64,000 nucleotides of DNA from Oscillospiraceae bacterium (lineage in GTDB: Bacteria > Bacillota > Clostridia > Oscillospirales > Ruminococcaceae): the NCBI GenBank assembly GCA_031280965.1, contig JAITFZ010000005.1, forward strand, positions 48,474 through 112,473, read 5' to 3'. Below the pieces are notes generated by a model, which saw only the letters and a list, made by a program, of their open reading frames with translations, ran no database searches and was not told the origin of the DNA. The position numbers and the translations under genes were made by a program. Of this stretch, positions 23,206 through 31,804 are shown one piece after another (position 1 is the stretch's first letter; every line of letters begins with the position of its first letter).

Positions 23206-23240
23206 AACCCTGATAAACACAATGTTTGTCAGGGTTTTCC
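23206..23240 (+). terminator. Terminator of the tRNA operon
   Basis: AACCCTGATAAACA pairs with TGTTTGTCAGGGTT around a short loop, followed by TTCCTTG. The region from here to 23412 contains no recognisable gene. Confidence 0.8.
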
Positions 23241-23412
23241 TTGTTTGATAATGCTTCTTTTGTTTCGCCTTTATCTTATACTAAAATAATATTTACCCGG
23301 CTCAATTTCAACCTCTTTTATGCTTTCCCCGATAACAAAGAACGTAGCCGTTTGCAGACATGGTATTGTATACACCAAAACAATATAAAAACTTGAAAGG
23401 AAATGTTATGAT

Positions 23413-23832
23413 ATGAACGATACAAATGTTACCGACAGCGGTAGTGTTGGGTGGTTTACTCCTGTCGGCATTATTTTAATTGTTTTAGGTTTTGGGGTAA
23501 TTATAAAATTTACAAGAAAACAAAACAAACTCCGCGATACAGGAGTTGAAGTAATGGCAACAATAATATCAATTGAAAAAGACCTAAGTTCAATGAGTGA
23601 GTATGGTAACAATATTAAAAGCGTATATATTTCATATACGATTGACAGAAAAGAGTACCGTAACATTTTAGACCAACCTACAAGTGGCAAGATTGGAGAT
23701 AAAGTTAAAATATATGCAGATATAAAAAATCCAAATGATTTTGCGTCTGCGGGAAAAAGTCCACAGATTGCCGGACTGATTACGGTTATCGTAGGAATCG
23801 TTTTAATTATACTCGGAATTACGTTTTCTTAA
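23413..23832 (+). CDS. DUF3592 membrane protein
   Basis: This 139-residue protein has two membrane segments: residues 16-33 (TPVGIILIVLGFGVIIKF) and 117-137 (IAGLITVIVGIVLIILGI). Between them is an extracytoplasmic beta domain with DTGVEVMATIISIEKD, VYISYTIDRKEYRNIL and GDKVKIYADIKNPNDF. This is the DUF3592 layout, in which the domain reads 'a.V..i......r.....yy.y.v.G..y.......p...vG..v.v.ydp.nP'. Function is unknown for the family. AAAGGAAA lies upstream. It stands alone between the tRNA genes and the convergent recF cluster. Confidence 0.75.
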   Translation: MNDTNVTDSGSVGWFTPVGIILIVLGFGVIIKFTRKQNKLRDTGVEVMATIISIEKDLSSMSEYGNNIKSVYISYTIDRKEYRNILDQPTSGKIGDKVKIYADIKNPNDFASAGKSPQIAGLITVIVGIVLIILGITFS

Positions 23833-23889
23833 TTAAATATGAAAGGCAAATATGTGATTAAACGAATAAAGCATGTAACTAAATTTGAA

Positions 23890-24138
23890 TCAAAATCCCC
23901 CGCGCTTCACTCTGTCCTTTATCGTCCCCGTCGCCACATTCGTAACAAACACCGTATCATCCGTAACCACAAAGCTCTTAGGCATATTACTTAAATCATA
24001 CGAACAATAGTAAATCCCGCCGCGTTTTTGCGCGGCGGCAAGAAAGCTGTTGACCGAGGGGTTAACCGAGGTTCGCTCAAGGTCGAATAAACCAATCAGG
24101 TCGTCACAGTAAATTGAAACGTCCCCCCCCAGATGCAC
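23890..24138 (-). CDS. remB: RemB/YaaB family regulator (DUF370)
   Basis: This is an 82-residue protein. The family start is the GTG at 24138 (VHLGGDVSIYCDDLIGLFDL), behind AGAGAGG at 8 bases. Reading further upstream only translates recF in another frame. The rest (YDLSNMPKSFVVTDDTVFVT, then SVNSFLAAA) fits RemB, the small DUF370-type protein encoded between recF and gyrB in Firmicutes. Its paralogue RemA activates matrix genes in Bacillus. The gene overlaps recF by 35 bp and follows it as in the dnaA-dnaN-yaaA-recF-yaaB-gyrB order, but gyrB is not present downstream here. Confidence 0.8.
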   Translation of the reverse strand: MHLGGDVSIYCDDLIGLFDLERTSVNPSVNSFLAAAQKRGGIYYCSYDLSNMPKSFVVTDDTVFVTNVATGTIKDRVKRGGF

Positions 24139-25282
24139 TGAAACTGCCTCTCTTGACGTGAATCGCACGTAAGTCCTCCGAGTTCTCATAATCCTGATAA
24201 TCGCAGGAGGTAATGAACACCTGCGAACGGTTAAGCTTGTTTATTACATAATCGCGCCGCTTCCCGTCGAGTTCGCCGAGTACTTCGTCGAGCAGTATGA
24301 CGGGGGTTTCTCTGTTGTGATTCCGGATAATCTCGGCTTCGGCAAGCTTGAGAATAAGCGATATACTCTTAATCTGCCCCTGTGAGCCGAACTCTCTCGC
24401 GTTTACGCCGTTTATGAAAAAGGCGAGGTCGTCCCTGTGTGCGCCGACACGCACACGGAAATCGCGCTGACCGTAAATCTGATACTTGTTGAGCATGTCA
24501 ACATAAGCTTTATAAAGCCCGTCTTTATCATTGAAGTCGGGCAGTCTGTCCTGAATGTCGCCGAATACATTACTGCGGTACATTACGCCGAGTTCTTCCC
24601 TGCCGACAGTCAGCTCGTCATACAGATTAATCGCCGTATTTCGCAGAAGCTCGAAATACTTTAGCCTGCCGTAGGTCAGGTTAATACCCTGACGGATTAA
24701 TATATCGCTCCAAATTCCAATCATGTCGCGGGTATTTCTGACGGTGTCGGGAGATGCTATGATTTCGCTGTTCAGGGCGGCAAGCTGTTTGAGCGCGGCG
24801 GTATAATCGGCAATTGCGCGCTTATGTGCCTTGTGCTGCATGAGGGCTATGTTGTCGATATAAATACGCCGCAGTTCAGCCGCGCCTTTTACAAGGAACA
24901 GATGTTCCGGCGCAAAAACTACATGCTTCAGCTCACCGTACAGGTCGGCGGCGCTTTTTAGGGAGATACCGTTAATATCTACCGAAGCGCGGCCGTTTAT
25001 GATTCTGTAGTTAATTATGTTTTCCTTGCCGGGGGTGGTTTCGTATTCATAAAAAAGCGTCAGTGACGTATCGGGCGCGGTTTCAATCTCGCCGTGAAAA
25101 GGCACGAGCGACGCTGTGCGGGCGCGGCGGAAACCTTTCCCGAGGCATAGCGATATAGCTTCAAGCATGTTGGTTTTGCCTTGTGCGTTGTCTCCGTAAA
25201 AGATGTTGACGCCTTCACAAAACTCAAGCTCCGCATGTTTTATATTGCGGAAATTCTCAACCTGTATTCGTTTAATTATCAT
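24104..25282 (-). CDS. recF: DNA replication and repair protein RecF
   Basis: This 392-residue SMC-like ATPase loads RecA at gaps together with RecO and RecR. The Walker A is YGDNAQGKTNMLEAI near residue 30, after the usual MIIKRIQVENFRNIKH start. The signature motif is REFGSQGQIKSISLILKLAE, and the Walker B and D-loop are in VILLDEVLGELDGKRRDYVI. The C-terminal end runs through a G8 tract (24122-24129) and overlaps remB. The 3' end is therefore sensitive to slippage. Its start overlaps yaaA by 4 bp. Confidence 0.93.
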   Translation of the reverse strand: MIIKRIQVENFRNIKHAELEFCEGVNIFYGDNAQGKTNMLEAISLCLGKGFRRARTASLVPFHGEIETAPDTSLTLFYEYETTPGKENIINYRIINGRASVDINGISLKSAADLYGELKHVVFAPEHLFLVKGAAELRRIYIDNIALMQHKAHKRAIADYTAALKQLAALNSEIIASPDTVRNTRDMIGIWSDILIRQGINLTYGRLKYFELLRNTAINLYDELTVGREELGVMYRSNVFGDIQDRLPDFNDKDGLYKAYVDMLNKYQIYGQRDFRVRVGAHRDDLAFFINGVNAREFGSQGQIKSISLILKLAEAEIIRNHNRETPVILLDEVLGELDGKRRDYVINKLNRSQVFITSCDYQDYENSEDLRAIHVKRGSFSASGGGRFNLL

Positions 25283-25491
25283 TTTAAAGCCACCTCGAAG
25301 CCTTCGGTTTCAAGCGTCACCTTTTCGCCGCCGAAAAGCTTCTTCCCCCTGACTGTACAGATTTCGCCGTTAACGGCGACCTTGCCGCTTTGAATTAATA
25401 ACTTTGCCTCGCCGCCCGTGGAAACGAGCGAAGAAAACTTTAAGAATTGTTCGAGTTTTATAAAAGGCGGGGTGATATAAATTTTATCCAT
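25279..25491 (-). CDS. yaaA: S4-domain RNA-binding protein YaaA/RlbA
   Basis: This 70-residue protein is a single S4 RNA-binding domain: FIKLEQFLKFSSLVSTGGEA, then KLLIQSGKVAVNGEICTVRG. It is the standard gene between dnaN and recF in Firmicutes and is thought to act in ribosome assembly. Here dnaN is absent and the upstream gene is a methyltransferase, so the dnaA-dnaN cluster has been broken up. Confidence 0.88.
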   Translation of the reverse strand: MDKIYITPPFIKLEQFLKFSSLVSTGGEAKLLIQSGKVAVNGEICTVRGKKLFGGEKVTLETEGFEVALK

Positions 25492-25508
25492 AATTTAATT
25501 TTACACTT

Positions 25509-26180
25509 TCAACTGTCAATTGTCAACTGTATTTTCGCGCCCGCCTTACCGCCCTTTTTCGCATCAATGAGCATAAGCCGGGGTTCTTTTTTGTTGTTCA
25601 ACAAGAACCGGATTATTTTCGGCTCTAAGCTATATTTCCGAAGTGTTGTAATTACGTCCGCCAACCGTTCGGGAATATGGCACATTTTAAGTCTGCCGCC
25701 GTACTTCAGAAGCCGCGCCGCCGCCCGAACCGCGTCGTCAAGTTCGCAAAGCAACTCGTGCCGCGCACCGCCTCCGGATTCCAAAGGGCGTTTAAATCCG
25801 TCACAGCTCTTGTAGTATGGCGGGTTCACAGTGATTAAATCTACACTGCCGGGCGCAATCTGCGTGATGTTTTTAAGGTCTCCGAGTATGGGAATAATTA
25901 CTTCATGAAGCGAATTAATTCTAACGCTTTCCCGAAGCAGATTTATTGCGTCCATGTTAATATCAAGGGCGTAGATTTTTTTGGCTTTACTCTTGTTCAG
26001 AAGTAAAAAAGGAATAATTCCGCAGCCTGTACATAAATCGCAGATAATCCGCGAACCGGCTAACCCCGCCTCGGCGGCGAATTCGGCTAAGTTTACGGCG
26101 TCTGTTCCGAAGCGGTGTTCTTTGCTGACGCATAATTTTAAACCGTCTATGTTAAAAATTTCTGATTGTTCCTTGTTCAC
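25509..26180 (-). CDS. TrmN6-like tRNA (adenine-N6) methyltransferase
   Basis: This 223-residue SAM-dependent enzyme has the SAM loop IICDLCTGCGIIPFLLLNKS near residue 42, the acidic end of strand 2 in YALDIN, and the adenine N6-methylase motif NPPY in DLITVNPPYYK. The N-terminal KLCVSKEHRFGTDAVNLAEF is the YfiC/TrmN6 family start ('l.Q...gyrfg.DavlLa.f'). The target should be A37 of tRNA-Val or a similar site. The last codons (QLTIDS) are encoded by a short dispersed repeat rather than family sequence. It overlaps the HAD gene by 4 bp. Confidence 0.82.
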   Translation of the reverse strand: MNKEQSEIFNIDGLKLCVSKEHRFGTDAVNLAEFAAEAGLAGSRIICDLCTGCGIIPFLLLNKSKAKKIYALDINMDAINLLRESVRINSLHEVIIPILGDLKNITQIAPGSVDLITVNPPYYKSCDGFKRPLESGGGARHELLCELDDAVRAAARLLKYGGRLKMCHIPERLADVITTLRKYSLEPKIIRFLLNNKKEPRLMLIDAKKGGKAGAKIQLTIDS

Positions 26181-26839
26181 TGTTCGTTATTCCTTGTCGT
26201 TAGCGTGGCGTTAAGTATATAATAAAAATCGCTGAAGTTTTGAACCGAGAAGTCAGCTTCGCCGATTTCAAGGGTCTTGTTTACATTTTCCTTAAACAGG
26301 CAGAATTTTACACCTGCCGCTCCCGCACATTCAAGGTCGATACTTCTGTCGCCTATGTAAAGGGTTTCGTCTTTATTCATGCTGTGCTTTTCTATGAGGT
26401 AAAGCAGTCCGGCGGGGTTCGGCTTTTTCGGGAATTTGTTCTCGGCGGTCACATAGTCCTTGAAAATCTCGTCGAACCCATGCTTCTGCATCATTGAAAT
26501 CACCGAATTATCCCTGTGAGTACAGAGATAATTCACGCTCCCCTGGTCATAAATAAACCTGCAAACCATGTGGGCGTTGATGTGGGGCAAAACATACCGG
26601 TTTTCGTAAATTACGCGGTAATTCTCGAATTTAGCAATGAATTCGTCATCTATTTCATATTTATCTTTGTAATAATCATAGGCATGTTGCATGGAAACAC
26701 GCATTTGTTCCTGAATTTCAAGAATGTTTTCATGAATCATATGTTCTTTTCTAAGCAGATTTAAAAACGCCTGCGCCGTATGCGGGTAGGTGTCGAACAG
26801 CGTTCCGTCGAAATCCCAGATTACATGCTTAAAATCCAT
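26177..26839 (-). CDS. HAD-superfamily hydrolase (phosphoglycolate phosphatase-like)
   Basis: This 220-residue HAD-IA phosphatase has motif I as WDFDGTLFDTYPH at residues 9-21, motif II in NYLCTHRDNS, and motif III/IV as KKPNPAGLLYLIEKH and TLYIGDRSIDLECAGAAG. The cap is helical. The substrate cannot be read from sequence; pyrophosphate or phosphoglycolate are typical. The C-terminal residues RNNEQ coincide with a repeat (AACAATGAAC-like) also seen at other gene ends. It forms an operon with the TrmN6-like gene. Confidence 0.85.
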   Translation of the reverse strand: MDFKHVIWDFDGTLFDTYPHTAQAFLNLLRKEHMIHENILEIQEQMRVSMQHAYDYYKDKYEIDDEFIAKFENYRVIYENRYVLPHINAHMVCRFIYDQGSVNYLCTHRDNSVISMMQKHGFDEIFKDYVTAENKFPKKPNPAGLLYLIEKHSMNKDETLYIGDRSIDLECAGAAGVKFCLFKENVNKTLEIGEADFSVQNFSDFYYILNATLTTRNNEQ

Positions 26840-26850
26840 AGCTCTCTCCT

Positions 26851-28581
26851 TTAGTCAATCTCTTGCGAAAGCGCATATGCTTCCGCTCGTTCACCCATTG
26901 CCGCAAAGATTAATTCTTCCGTTTCGGCAAGCACAACTACATAATCACCGAAATCCGCAATCCTTTCCGGATTCGCTATAATAAAGCAGTCGGCAGGGAA
27001 CTCATCAATGGTTCCCGCAGTACCGATATGGGTGTTACGGTTCAAAAATCGCAGAATAGGCGCGAGGTCGGGACGTTCTAAAATATAAGTCGGTGGAGCG
27101 TCCGCCGAATTATAGATATGCTCCGATACAGAGTAAGCCGCGGCATTGACGCGCTCTGCCCGGTTAATTTCATGCGGGAGATAAAACAGCGCGGTATGTA
27201 AGCCGCCGTAAAGCACGGTAAGGCATAAGCAGAGCGAAATAATATGTTTGCGGTAACGTTCGGCACAGCACACAAAAACGAACAGCAACGCAACAAAGCA
27301 AAACACAGCAGAAGCCGCAAAAAGCAAGCTGTCAGAGGTTAGCGCCGCGTCTATCCCGGTGCCCAAACGTACAGGCGAGAAGCCCTGCTTCGAGTGTACT
27401 GCAAGAATAAACGACTCGGGAAGAACGAGAGTGAAAAACAAGCGGAATATTACGCTGAGTGAAATTGTGCAGAACATCAGCTTTTTAAAGTCTAATCCGT
27501 GTATAAAGATATAGCAGAGCGCGAGAATTAAAAGAAGCGGCGACGCGCTGTCAATATAACGTCCGTAAATGTAAAAACCCTGATAAAACGCCAAAGAAGA
27601 AGCCGCGCCGTAAGCCGACATAAGCAATGTGAGCGTATTATAAGCAAGCGCGAAGAAAGCGAATACAACAAGCAATTTGTTTTCGGTTTTAGCCGACAGC
27701 TTCGTAAACAGCGCAATACAAAGGCAGATTCCGAGTACGCCTATGCCCCACGTTGAAACAGCAAAATAATAAAGCTGCCCTAAAAACGCCTGCATGTACT
27801 CTTGAGGGCTCAGGGAGAATAAACCGGCGCTTTCGGAAAATCCCGAAGCCGCATTAAGCTGTTCACCCGTATACATCTGAAGCGCCGCGAAAATTGCCGA
27901 AGCGGGCAAAAATCCCGCAAATGACACAGGTTTTGCACGAAGAAAGAGCCTTGCGAATATTACGGACAGCAGGAACGATAAAACCAACGCCCAAAGCCGC
28001 GGGTCGGCGGCAGGAGCAAAAGCAAGCACTAACGCAGTGAATACCGACAGCAGAAACTTTAGAAACCGATTCTTGGTTCCCGAGGTTTTTGTGAGCAGCC
28101 AAAAGAGCAGAAACGGAAGAAAAACACACAGTGTTTCCGACCAGATGAACTTAGTGTATGCAAAAGCTGACGCGCCAACACCCGTTACCACCGCGCACAA
28201 AGTCCTCTGCCACGCTTTTTGAAGTCCGAGAGAGGCGGCGATTTTATAGGTCAGCAAAGGTATAAGCGCGGCGAACACGCCGTTCAGAATAAGCATACAC
28301 CGGTAACGCACGACAGGGTTGTCAATTAAAAAGTAGAAAGGCGTGTACAGTATGCCTGTGAGCCAGCCGCTTCCCGATGCGCTGTCCGCGTAGCCCGAGA
28401 AATACGCGCTCCATGCCGCCGTTTGGAATTCATCAGGGGAAACAGACGGTACGCTCATGCCGAGAGCGAAGATAATATGCAGGCAGAGAGCGCCGGCGAA
28501 CATCGCAAATAAAAGCCCGTGGTTTCCGAGCCGACGGTAGAAATCGTCTAATTTTTTACCGTAAGAAGTCAAACATACCAC
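26851..28581 (-). CDS. GT-C fold integral membrane protein (glycosyltransferase 39-like)
   Basis: This 576-residue protein has about 11-13 membrane segments between residues 20 and 460, followed by a soluble C-terminus. The first extracytoplasmic loop has the acidic motif VPSVSPDEFQTAAWS, which matches the catalytic 'DE' loop of GT-C enzymes such as PMT and ArnT. These transfer sugars from lipid-phosphate donors outside the membrane. Substrate unknown. The start at 28581 has GGGGTGG upstream. It may form an operon with the RING-finger gene before it, 9 bp away. Confidence 0.65.
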   Translation of the reverse strand: MVCLTSYGKKLDDFYRRLGNHGLLFAMFAGALCLHIIFALGMSVPSVSPDEFQTAAWSAYFSGYADSASGSGWLTGILYTPFYFLIDNPVVRYRCMLILNGVFAALIPLLTYKIAASLGLQKAWQRTLCAVVTGVGASAFAYTKFIWSETLCVFLPFLLFWLLTKTSGTKNRFLKFLLSVFTALVLAFAPAADPRLWALVLSFLLSVIFARLFLRAKPVSFAGFLPASAIFAALQMYTGEQLNAASGFSESAGLFSLSPQEYMQAFLGQLYYFAVSTWGIGVLGICLCIALFTKLSAKTENKLLVVFAFFALAYNTLTLLMSAYGAASSLAFYQGFYIYGRYIDSASPLLLILALCYIFIHGLDFKKLMFCTISLSVIFRLFFTLVLPESFILAVHSKQGFSPVRLGTGIDAALTSDSLLFAASAVFCFVALLFVFVCCAERYRKHIISLCLCLTVLYGGLHTALFYLPHEINRAERVNAAAYSVSEHIYNSADAPPTYILERPDLAPILRFLNRNTHIGTAGTIDEFPADCFIIANPERIADFGDYVVVLAETEELIFAAMGERAEAYALSQEID

Positions 28582-28590
28582 CCCGAAACA

Positions 28591-29472
28591 TCATTGCAGC
28601 CATAAATGTATGGCAAAATAGGAGATTAGTGTCAGCGCCGCCGTTACAGCCATGCTGTCCAACAGCATGTAGAGAAGGCTGGGCTTGCCCGCGTCCCGAA
28701 GGCTTCTAAAATAATCTTCACTCAAGCCCGACAGTCCCGACGAAACCGAGGGCGCGTCAGGTATTTCGGGACGCCCGTCTAAGGCGTTGGGGCAGAAAAA
28801 ATTCCGCATAAGTTTGATTTTATACGCCGACCAGCGCAGGTAGAAATAATCGTAGAAAAGCGCGATGGCTATTGTAAAAGCGAAGCTGAAAAAATTGACT
28901 ACAGCTATCGTTTCGCGAAGTTCTTCCGTTGTAAACGGCGAAACCCCGCCGAAAACGGAGAAATAAATATTAAGCGTGCCCGGGAGAGCAAGAAGGAAAC
29001 TAATCAGCGAAAAAACAGCTCCAGCCACTCTCATTCTCGAATAAAACATGTAATACGGGCTTAGAAGCCCCGCGAATACATTAAAGGAAATTTTTTGCCC
29101 CGACGCTATTTTGCGGTAACGAGTAAGGCGCAGGGGATTAATGCCGCCCTGAAAGAAAATTAGTTCTTTTTCGGAGACGCCGAAAATAAAGCGCTCTTCC
29201 GGCGAAAGAGCCTGTTTATTCTCAAAAATATCTATGATTTCGCTTAGTAATTTAGCTTCCGCGCTGTTCATGGGTTCGCTCGGCGGCTCGGCGGAGACGG
29301 GTCTTTCCCAAACAAAGCCGCTTTTGTGCGCGTCACTAAAAACACAACTGCCTTTTTGGCTGTAGCAGTCGCGATGATAGGGTGCGCCGCAATCGGGGCA
29401 TATTACAGGGCGGTCGTCTTTAAAGAAGTTTTTTTTGCAGACGGGGCAGGGCGCCCCTGTAAAATCAGTCAT
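28591..29472 (-). CDS. Prokaryotic RING-finger (Prok-RING) membrane protein
   Basis: This 293-residue protein starts at 29472 (MTDFTGAPCPVCKKNF) with AAGGAAA upstream. Residues 9-43 carry a RING-like zinc site: CPVC, CPDC, YHRDC and GSC, which fit Prok-RING family 1 with its 'CpvCg..f...D..V.C..CG.pYHr.C' form. A linker follows, then a region with four membrane segments (about 150-230 and 270-290) of DUF2628-like character. The soluble zinc domain should face the cytoplasm. Function is unknown; ligase activity has not been shown for this group as far as I know. Confidence 0.7.
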   Translation of the reverse strand: MTDFTGAPCPVCKKNFFKDDRPVICPDCGAPYHRDCYSQKGSCVFSDAHKSGFVWERPVSAEPPSEPMNSAEAKLLSEIIDIFENKQALSPEERFIFGVSEKELIFFQGGINPLRLTRYRKIASGQKISFNVFAGLLSPYYMFYSRMRVAGAVFSLISFLLALPGTLNIYFSVFGGVSPFTTEELRETIAVVNFFSFAFTIAIALFYDYFYLRWSAYKIKLMRNFFCPNALDGRPEIPDAPSVSSGLSGLSEDYFRSLRDAGKPSLLYMLLDSMAVTAALTLISYFAIHLWLQ

Positions 29473-29507
29473 GATGTTTCCTTGAAGTATTAAGGTTAGT
29501 TTTTTTG

Positions 29508-29527
29508 CAAACAAAGGGGCAACCCCG
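29508..29527 (-). terminator. Weak candidate terminator of rnpB
   Basis: On the minus strand GGGG-TTG-CCCC followed by TTTGTTTG lies 36 bases after the RNase P RNA 3' end and just ahead of the RING gene. The stem is short and the T-tract interrupted, so some readthrough is likely. Confidence 0.4.
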
Positions 29528-29562
29528 TGTCAGCAAGGTTTCGGCTCGTGCCCTTATGGGGC

Positions 29563-29900
29563 GGCAGTTTATCTGTAAGCCGGGTTCTGTCGCGCACAAT
29601 CATCTGTCTAAGACAAAGCGTCGCCGCTTTGTTCAAGCCGCCTTCACTAAGGGTACGCCGAGCAGACGTATATTTCCCCAAACGTTCCAGCGTTGCATCG
29701 GATAGGGTTTACACAGCAATAACGTCTCCGTTATTCCGGTGAGCTTTTACCTCACCTTTCCACCTGTACTATTTGCATAGTAGTTTGTTTCTGTTGCACT
29801 TGCCCTAAAGTCGCCTTCGGCTGCCGTTAACAGCTACCCCGCTCTGTGATGCCCGGACTTTCCTCATGGCTTACGCCATGCGATTGCACAATAAACTGCC
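29563..29900 (-). ncRNA. rnpB: RNase P RNA
   Basis: This ~338-nt ribozyme matures tRNA 5' ends. The universal 5' block is GAGGAAAGTCCGGGCATC (complement of the segment near 29850-29868) and the 3' block is ACAGAACCCGGCTTAC (29576-29591). The ends GGCAGTTTAT and ATAAACTGCC pair to form helix P1. The internal GGTAAAAGCTCACC element is of the bacterial type A form. The RNA ends are placed from P1 and may be off by a few bases. Confidence 0.95.
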
Positions 29901-29907
29901 AATATAT

Positions 29908-29936
29908 ATTCTACCATAAAATAAAGAAAAATGCAA
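29908..29936 (-). promoter_or_regulatory. rnpB promoter
   Basis: On the minus strand TTGCAT (29931-29936), 17 bases, TAGAAT (29908-29913). The predicted start falls 7-8 bases later at the first G of helix P1 (29900), which agrees with the RNA end. Confidence 0.75.
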
Positions 29937-29940
29937 TACA

Positions 29941-29975
29941 AAATTTAAAACCGCCTTTACGGCGGTTTTAAATTT
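29941..29975. terminator. Terminator after superoxide dismutase (symmetrical)
   Basis: AAATTTAAAACCGCC, TTTA, GGCGGTTTTAAATTT is a 15-bp near-perfect stem with A-rich and T-rich flanks. It directly follows the stop codon of the superoxide dismutase gene on the minus strand and can work in both directions. Confidence 0.9.
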
Positions 29976-30583
29976 CACTTAAATCTAATTACATTCCACA
30001 AATTATCGATAAATTGCACCCTGTCATTCTTATATTTCAGGTAATACGCATGTTCCCATATGTCGAAAAGAATCACGGGTTCAAGCCCCTCACATAAAAG
30101 CACATCCTGATTTGCCACGTTCCTGATGTCAAGGTTGCCTATACTGTCAGAAACAAGCACCGTCCAGCCCGAGCCGAAAACATCTGCCGCGCTCTTGCTG
30201 AATGTTTCCTTGAAATGCTCAAACGAGCCGTAAAAGCCTTCAATCGCTTCAAGCAGTTTTCCGTCCGGCTCATGCACCGATTCGGATGCGGGCGCGAGAA
30301 TACTGAAGAACAATGCGTGGTTATAAACGCCGCCCGCGTTTTTAAGTATGTCTTCGTATGCGTCCTCGGGAAGGGTGCTTCCGGCGCACAAAAGCTCCTC
30401 AAGCGACATGTTTTGCAGAAAGGCGTAAGGTTCAAGCGCGGTGTTGAGTTTTCTTATGTAGGTTGCGAAATGCCCGTCGTAGTGATAACGCATGGTTTCT
30501 TCATCAATGTAAGGTTCAAGCGCATCATAAGCGAAGGGCAGGGGCGGCAGTTCAAACGGATAGGTTCCGAATTCTGTAGGCAT
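29975..30583 (-). CDS. Superoxide dismutase, Fe/Mn family (Mn-type residues)
   Basis: This 202-residue enzyme converts superoxide to peroxide and oxygen. Metal ligands are the first His in MRYHYDGHFATYIRKLN, His in GGVYNHALFF, and Asp and His in LFDIWEHAYYLKYKN. GG before xxNH, and Gln in NVANQD, are the positions typical of the manganese form, though cambialistic use is possible. Length is normal and there is no signal peptide, so it is cytoplasmic. GGAG precedes the ATG. It points to an anaerobe exposed to some oxygen. Confidence 0.93.
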   Translation of the reverse strand: MPTEFGTYPFELPPLPFAYDALEPYIDEETMRYHYDGHFATYIRKLNTALEPYAFLQNMSLEELLCAGSTLPEDAYEDILKNAGGVYNHALFFSILAPASESVHEPDGKLLEAIEGFYGSFEHFKETFSKSAADVFGSGWTVLVSDSIGNLDIRNVANQDVLLCEGLEPVILFDIWEHAYYLKYKNDRVQFIDNLWNVIRFK

Positions 30584-30643
30584 AGAAAAATTCTCCTTTA
30601 AATGTTTTGATAATTTATGTTTTTATTCTCTATTCTATGCAAA

Positions 30644-31723
30644 CTATATTTCAGCCGTTACAGCATCGCCCATTTCTGTGCAGCCCGCGAGCCTTGTCCC
30701 GTCATGCCTTCTGTAAATATCGCCCGTGCGAAGCCCTTTCGCCAAAACCCGCTCAACCGCGCTTTCAATATCGCCGGCTTCCTCATCCATGTCGAACGAA
30801 AGACGCAACATCATTGCCGCCGATAAAATCATGGCGAGCGGATTCGCTTTATCCTGCCCCGCAATGTCGGGCGCAGAACCGTGGCAGGGTTCGTACATTC
30901 CCGCGCCCGTTTCAGATAAACTCGCGGACGGCAACATACCGAGCGACCCGGTCAGCACGCTTGCCTCATCTGACAGAATATCCCCGAAAAGATTCTCGGT
31001 AACTATAACATCAAACTGCCCCGGTGCGCGGACAAGCTGCATTGCGGCATTGTCCACAAGCATATCGGACAGCATAATGCCTTTATAATCCTCACTGCTG
31101 TTATAAACCTCCCATACCACCTCGCGCCATAACCGCGAACTGTCAAGGACGTTGGCTTTATCCACGCTTACGACGTTTCCCGAACGCTTCATCGCAAGCC
31201 TGAACGCGACTTTGACTATCCGCTCAATTTCCCAGTCGCGGTACAGCATCGTATCGTAGGCGGCACGCGCACCTTTTTCGTCAGCGTAAGTCCTGCGCTT
31301 ACCGAAGTATGCGCCGCCGATTAACTCCCGCACTATGACGAGGTCTATATTACCGGGGTTTTTAAGCACACAGGCGTCCGCCAGCACATCGAAAAGCTTT
31401 ACAGGGCGCAGATTCGCGAACAAGTCGAGAGCTGCGCGGATTCCGAGCAGTCCCGCTTCGGGGCGCAAATGCCCCGCCCCTTTGTCCCACTTGGGGCCGC
31501 CGACCGCGCCGAGCAGAACAGCATCGCTCGCTTTGCACACTTTTACAGTTTCTTCGGGCAGGGGAACGCCTGTTTCATCAATCGCAACCCCACCCATAAG
31601 CACATCGGTATACCTGAATTCATGGTTATATTTAGCGGCTGTTTTATTTAAGACTTTGACAGCTTCACGGACGATTTCCGTTCCTATGCCGTCGCCGCTG
31701 ATAACTGCGATGTTTTTAATCAT
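30644..31723 (-). CDS. leuB: 3-isopropylmalate dehydrogenase
   Basis: This 359-residue NAD-dependent enzyme oxidises 3-isopropylmalate (or 3-methylmalate) with decarboxylation. The start at 31723 (MIKNIAVISGDGIGTE) has AAAGGA upstream. Diagnostic blocks are LLGAVGGPKWD, the substrate-binding LRPVKL, VVSVDKANVL, and FDVIVTENLFGDILSDEASV with GSLGMLPSASL. It is the last gene of the cimA-leuCDB operon. With cimA present it probably also makes 2-oxobutyrate for isoleucine. Confidence 0.93.
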   Translation of the reverse strand: MIKNIAVISGDGIGTEIVREAVKVLNKTAAKYNHEFRYTDVLMGGVAIDETGVPLPEETVKVCKASDAVLLGAVGGPKWDKGAGHLRPEAGLLGIRAALDLFANLRPVKLFDVLADACVLKNPGNIDLVIVRELIGGAYFGKRRTYADEKGARAAYDTMLYRDWEIERIVKVAFRLAMKRSGNVVSVDKANVLDSSRLWREVVWEVYNSSEDYKGIMLSDMLVDNAAMQLVRAPGQFDVIVTENLFGDILSDEASVLTGSLGMLPSASLSETGAGMYEPCHGSAPDIAGQDKANPLAMILSAAMMLRLSFDMDEEAGDIESAVERVLAKGLRTGDIYRRHDGTRLAGCTEMGDAVTAEI

Positions 31724-31804
31724 GCTTTTTTCCTTTCGTTCGCGTTTCATGCGGTGTTCGGTGCGTCGGGAACGCCGCACCCTGCAACACGTTGCATAAA
31801 CACA

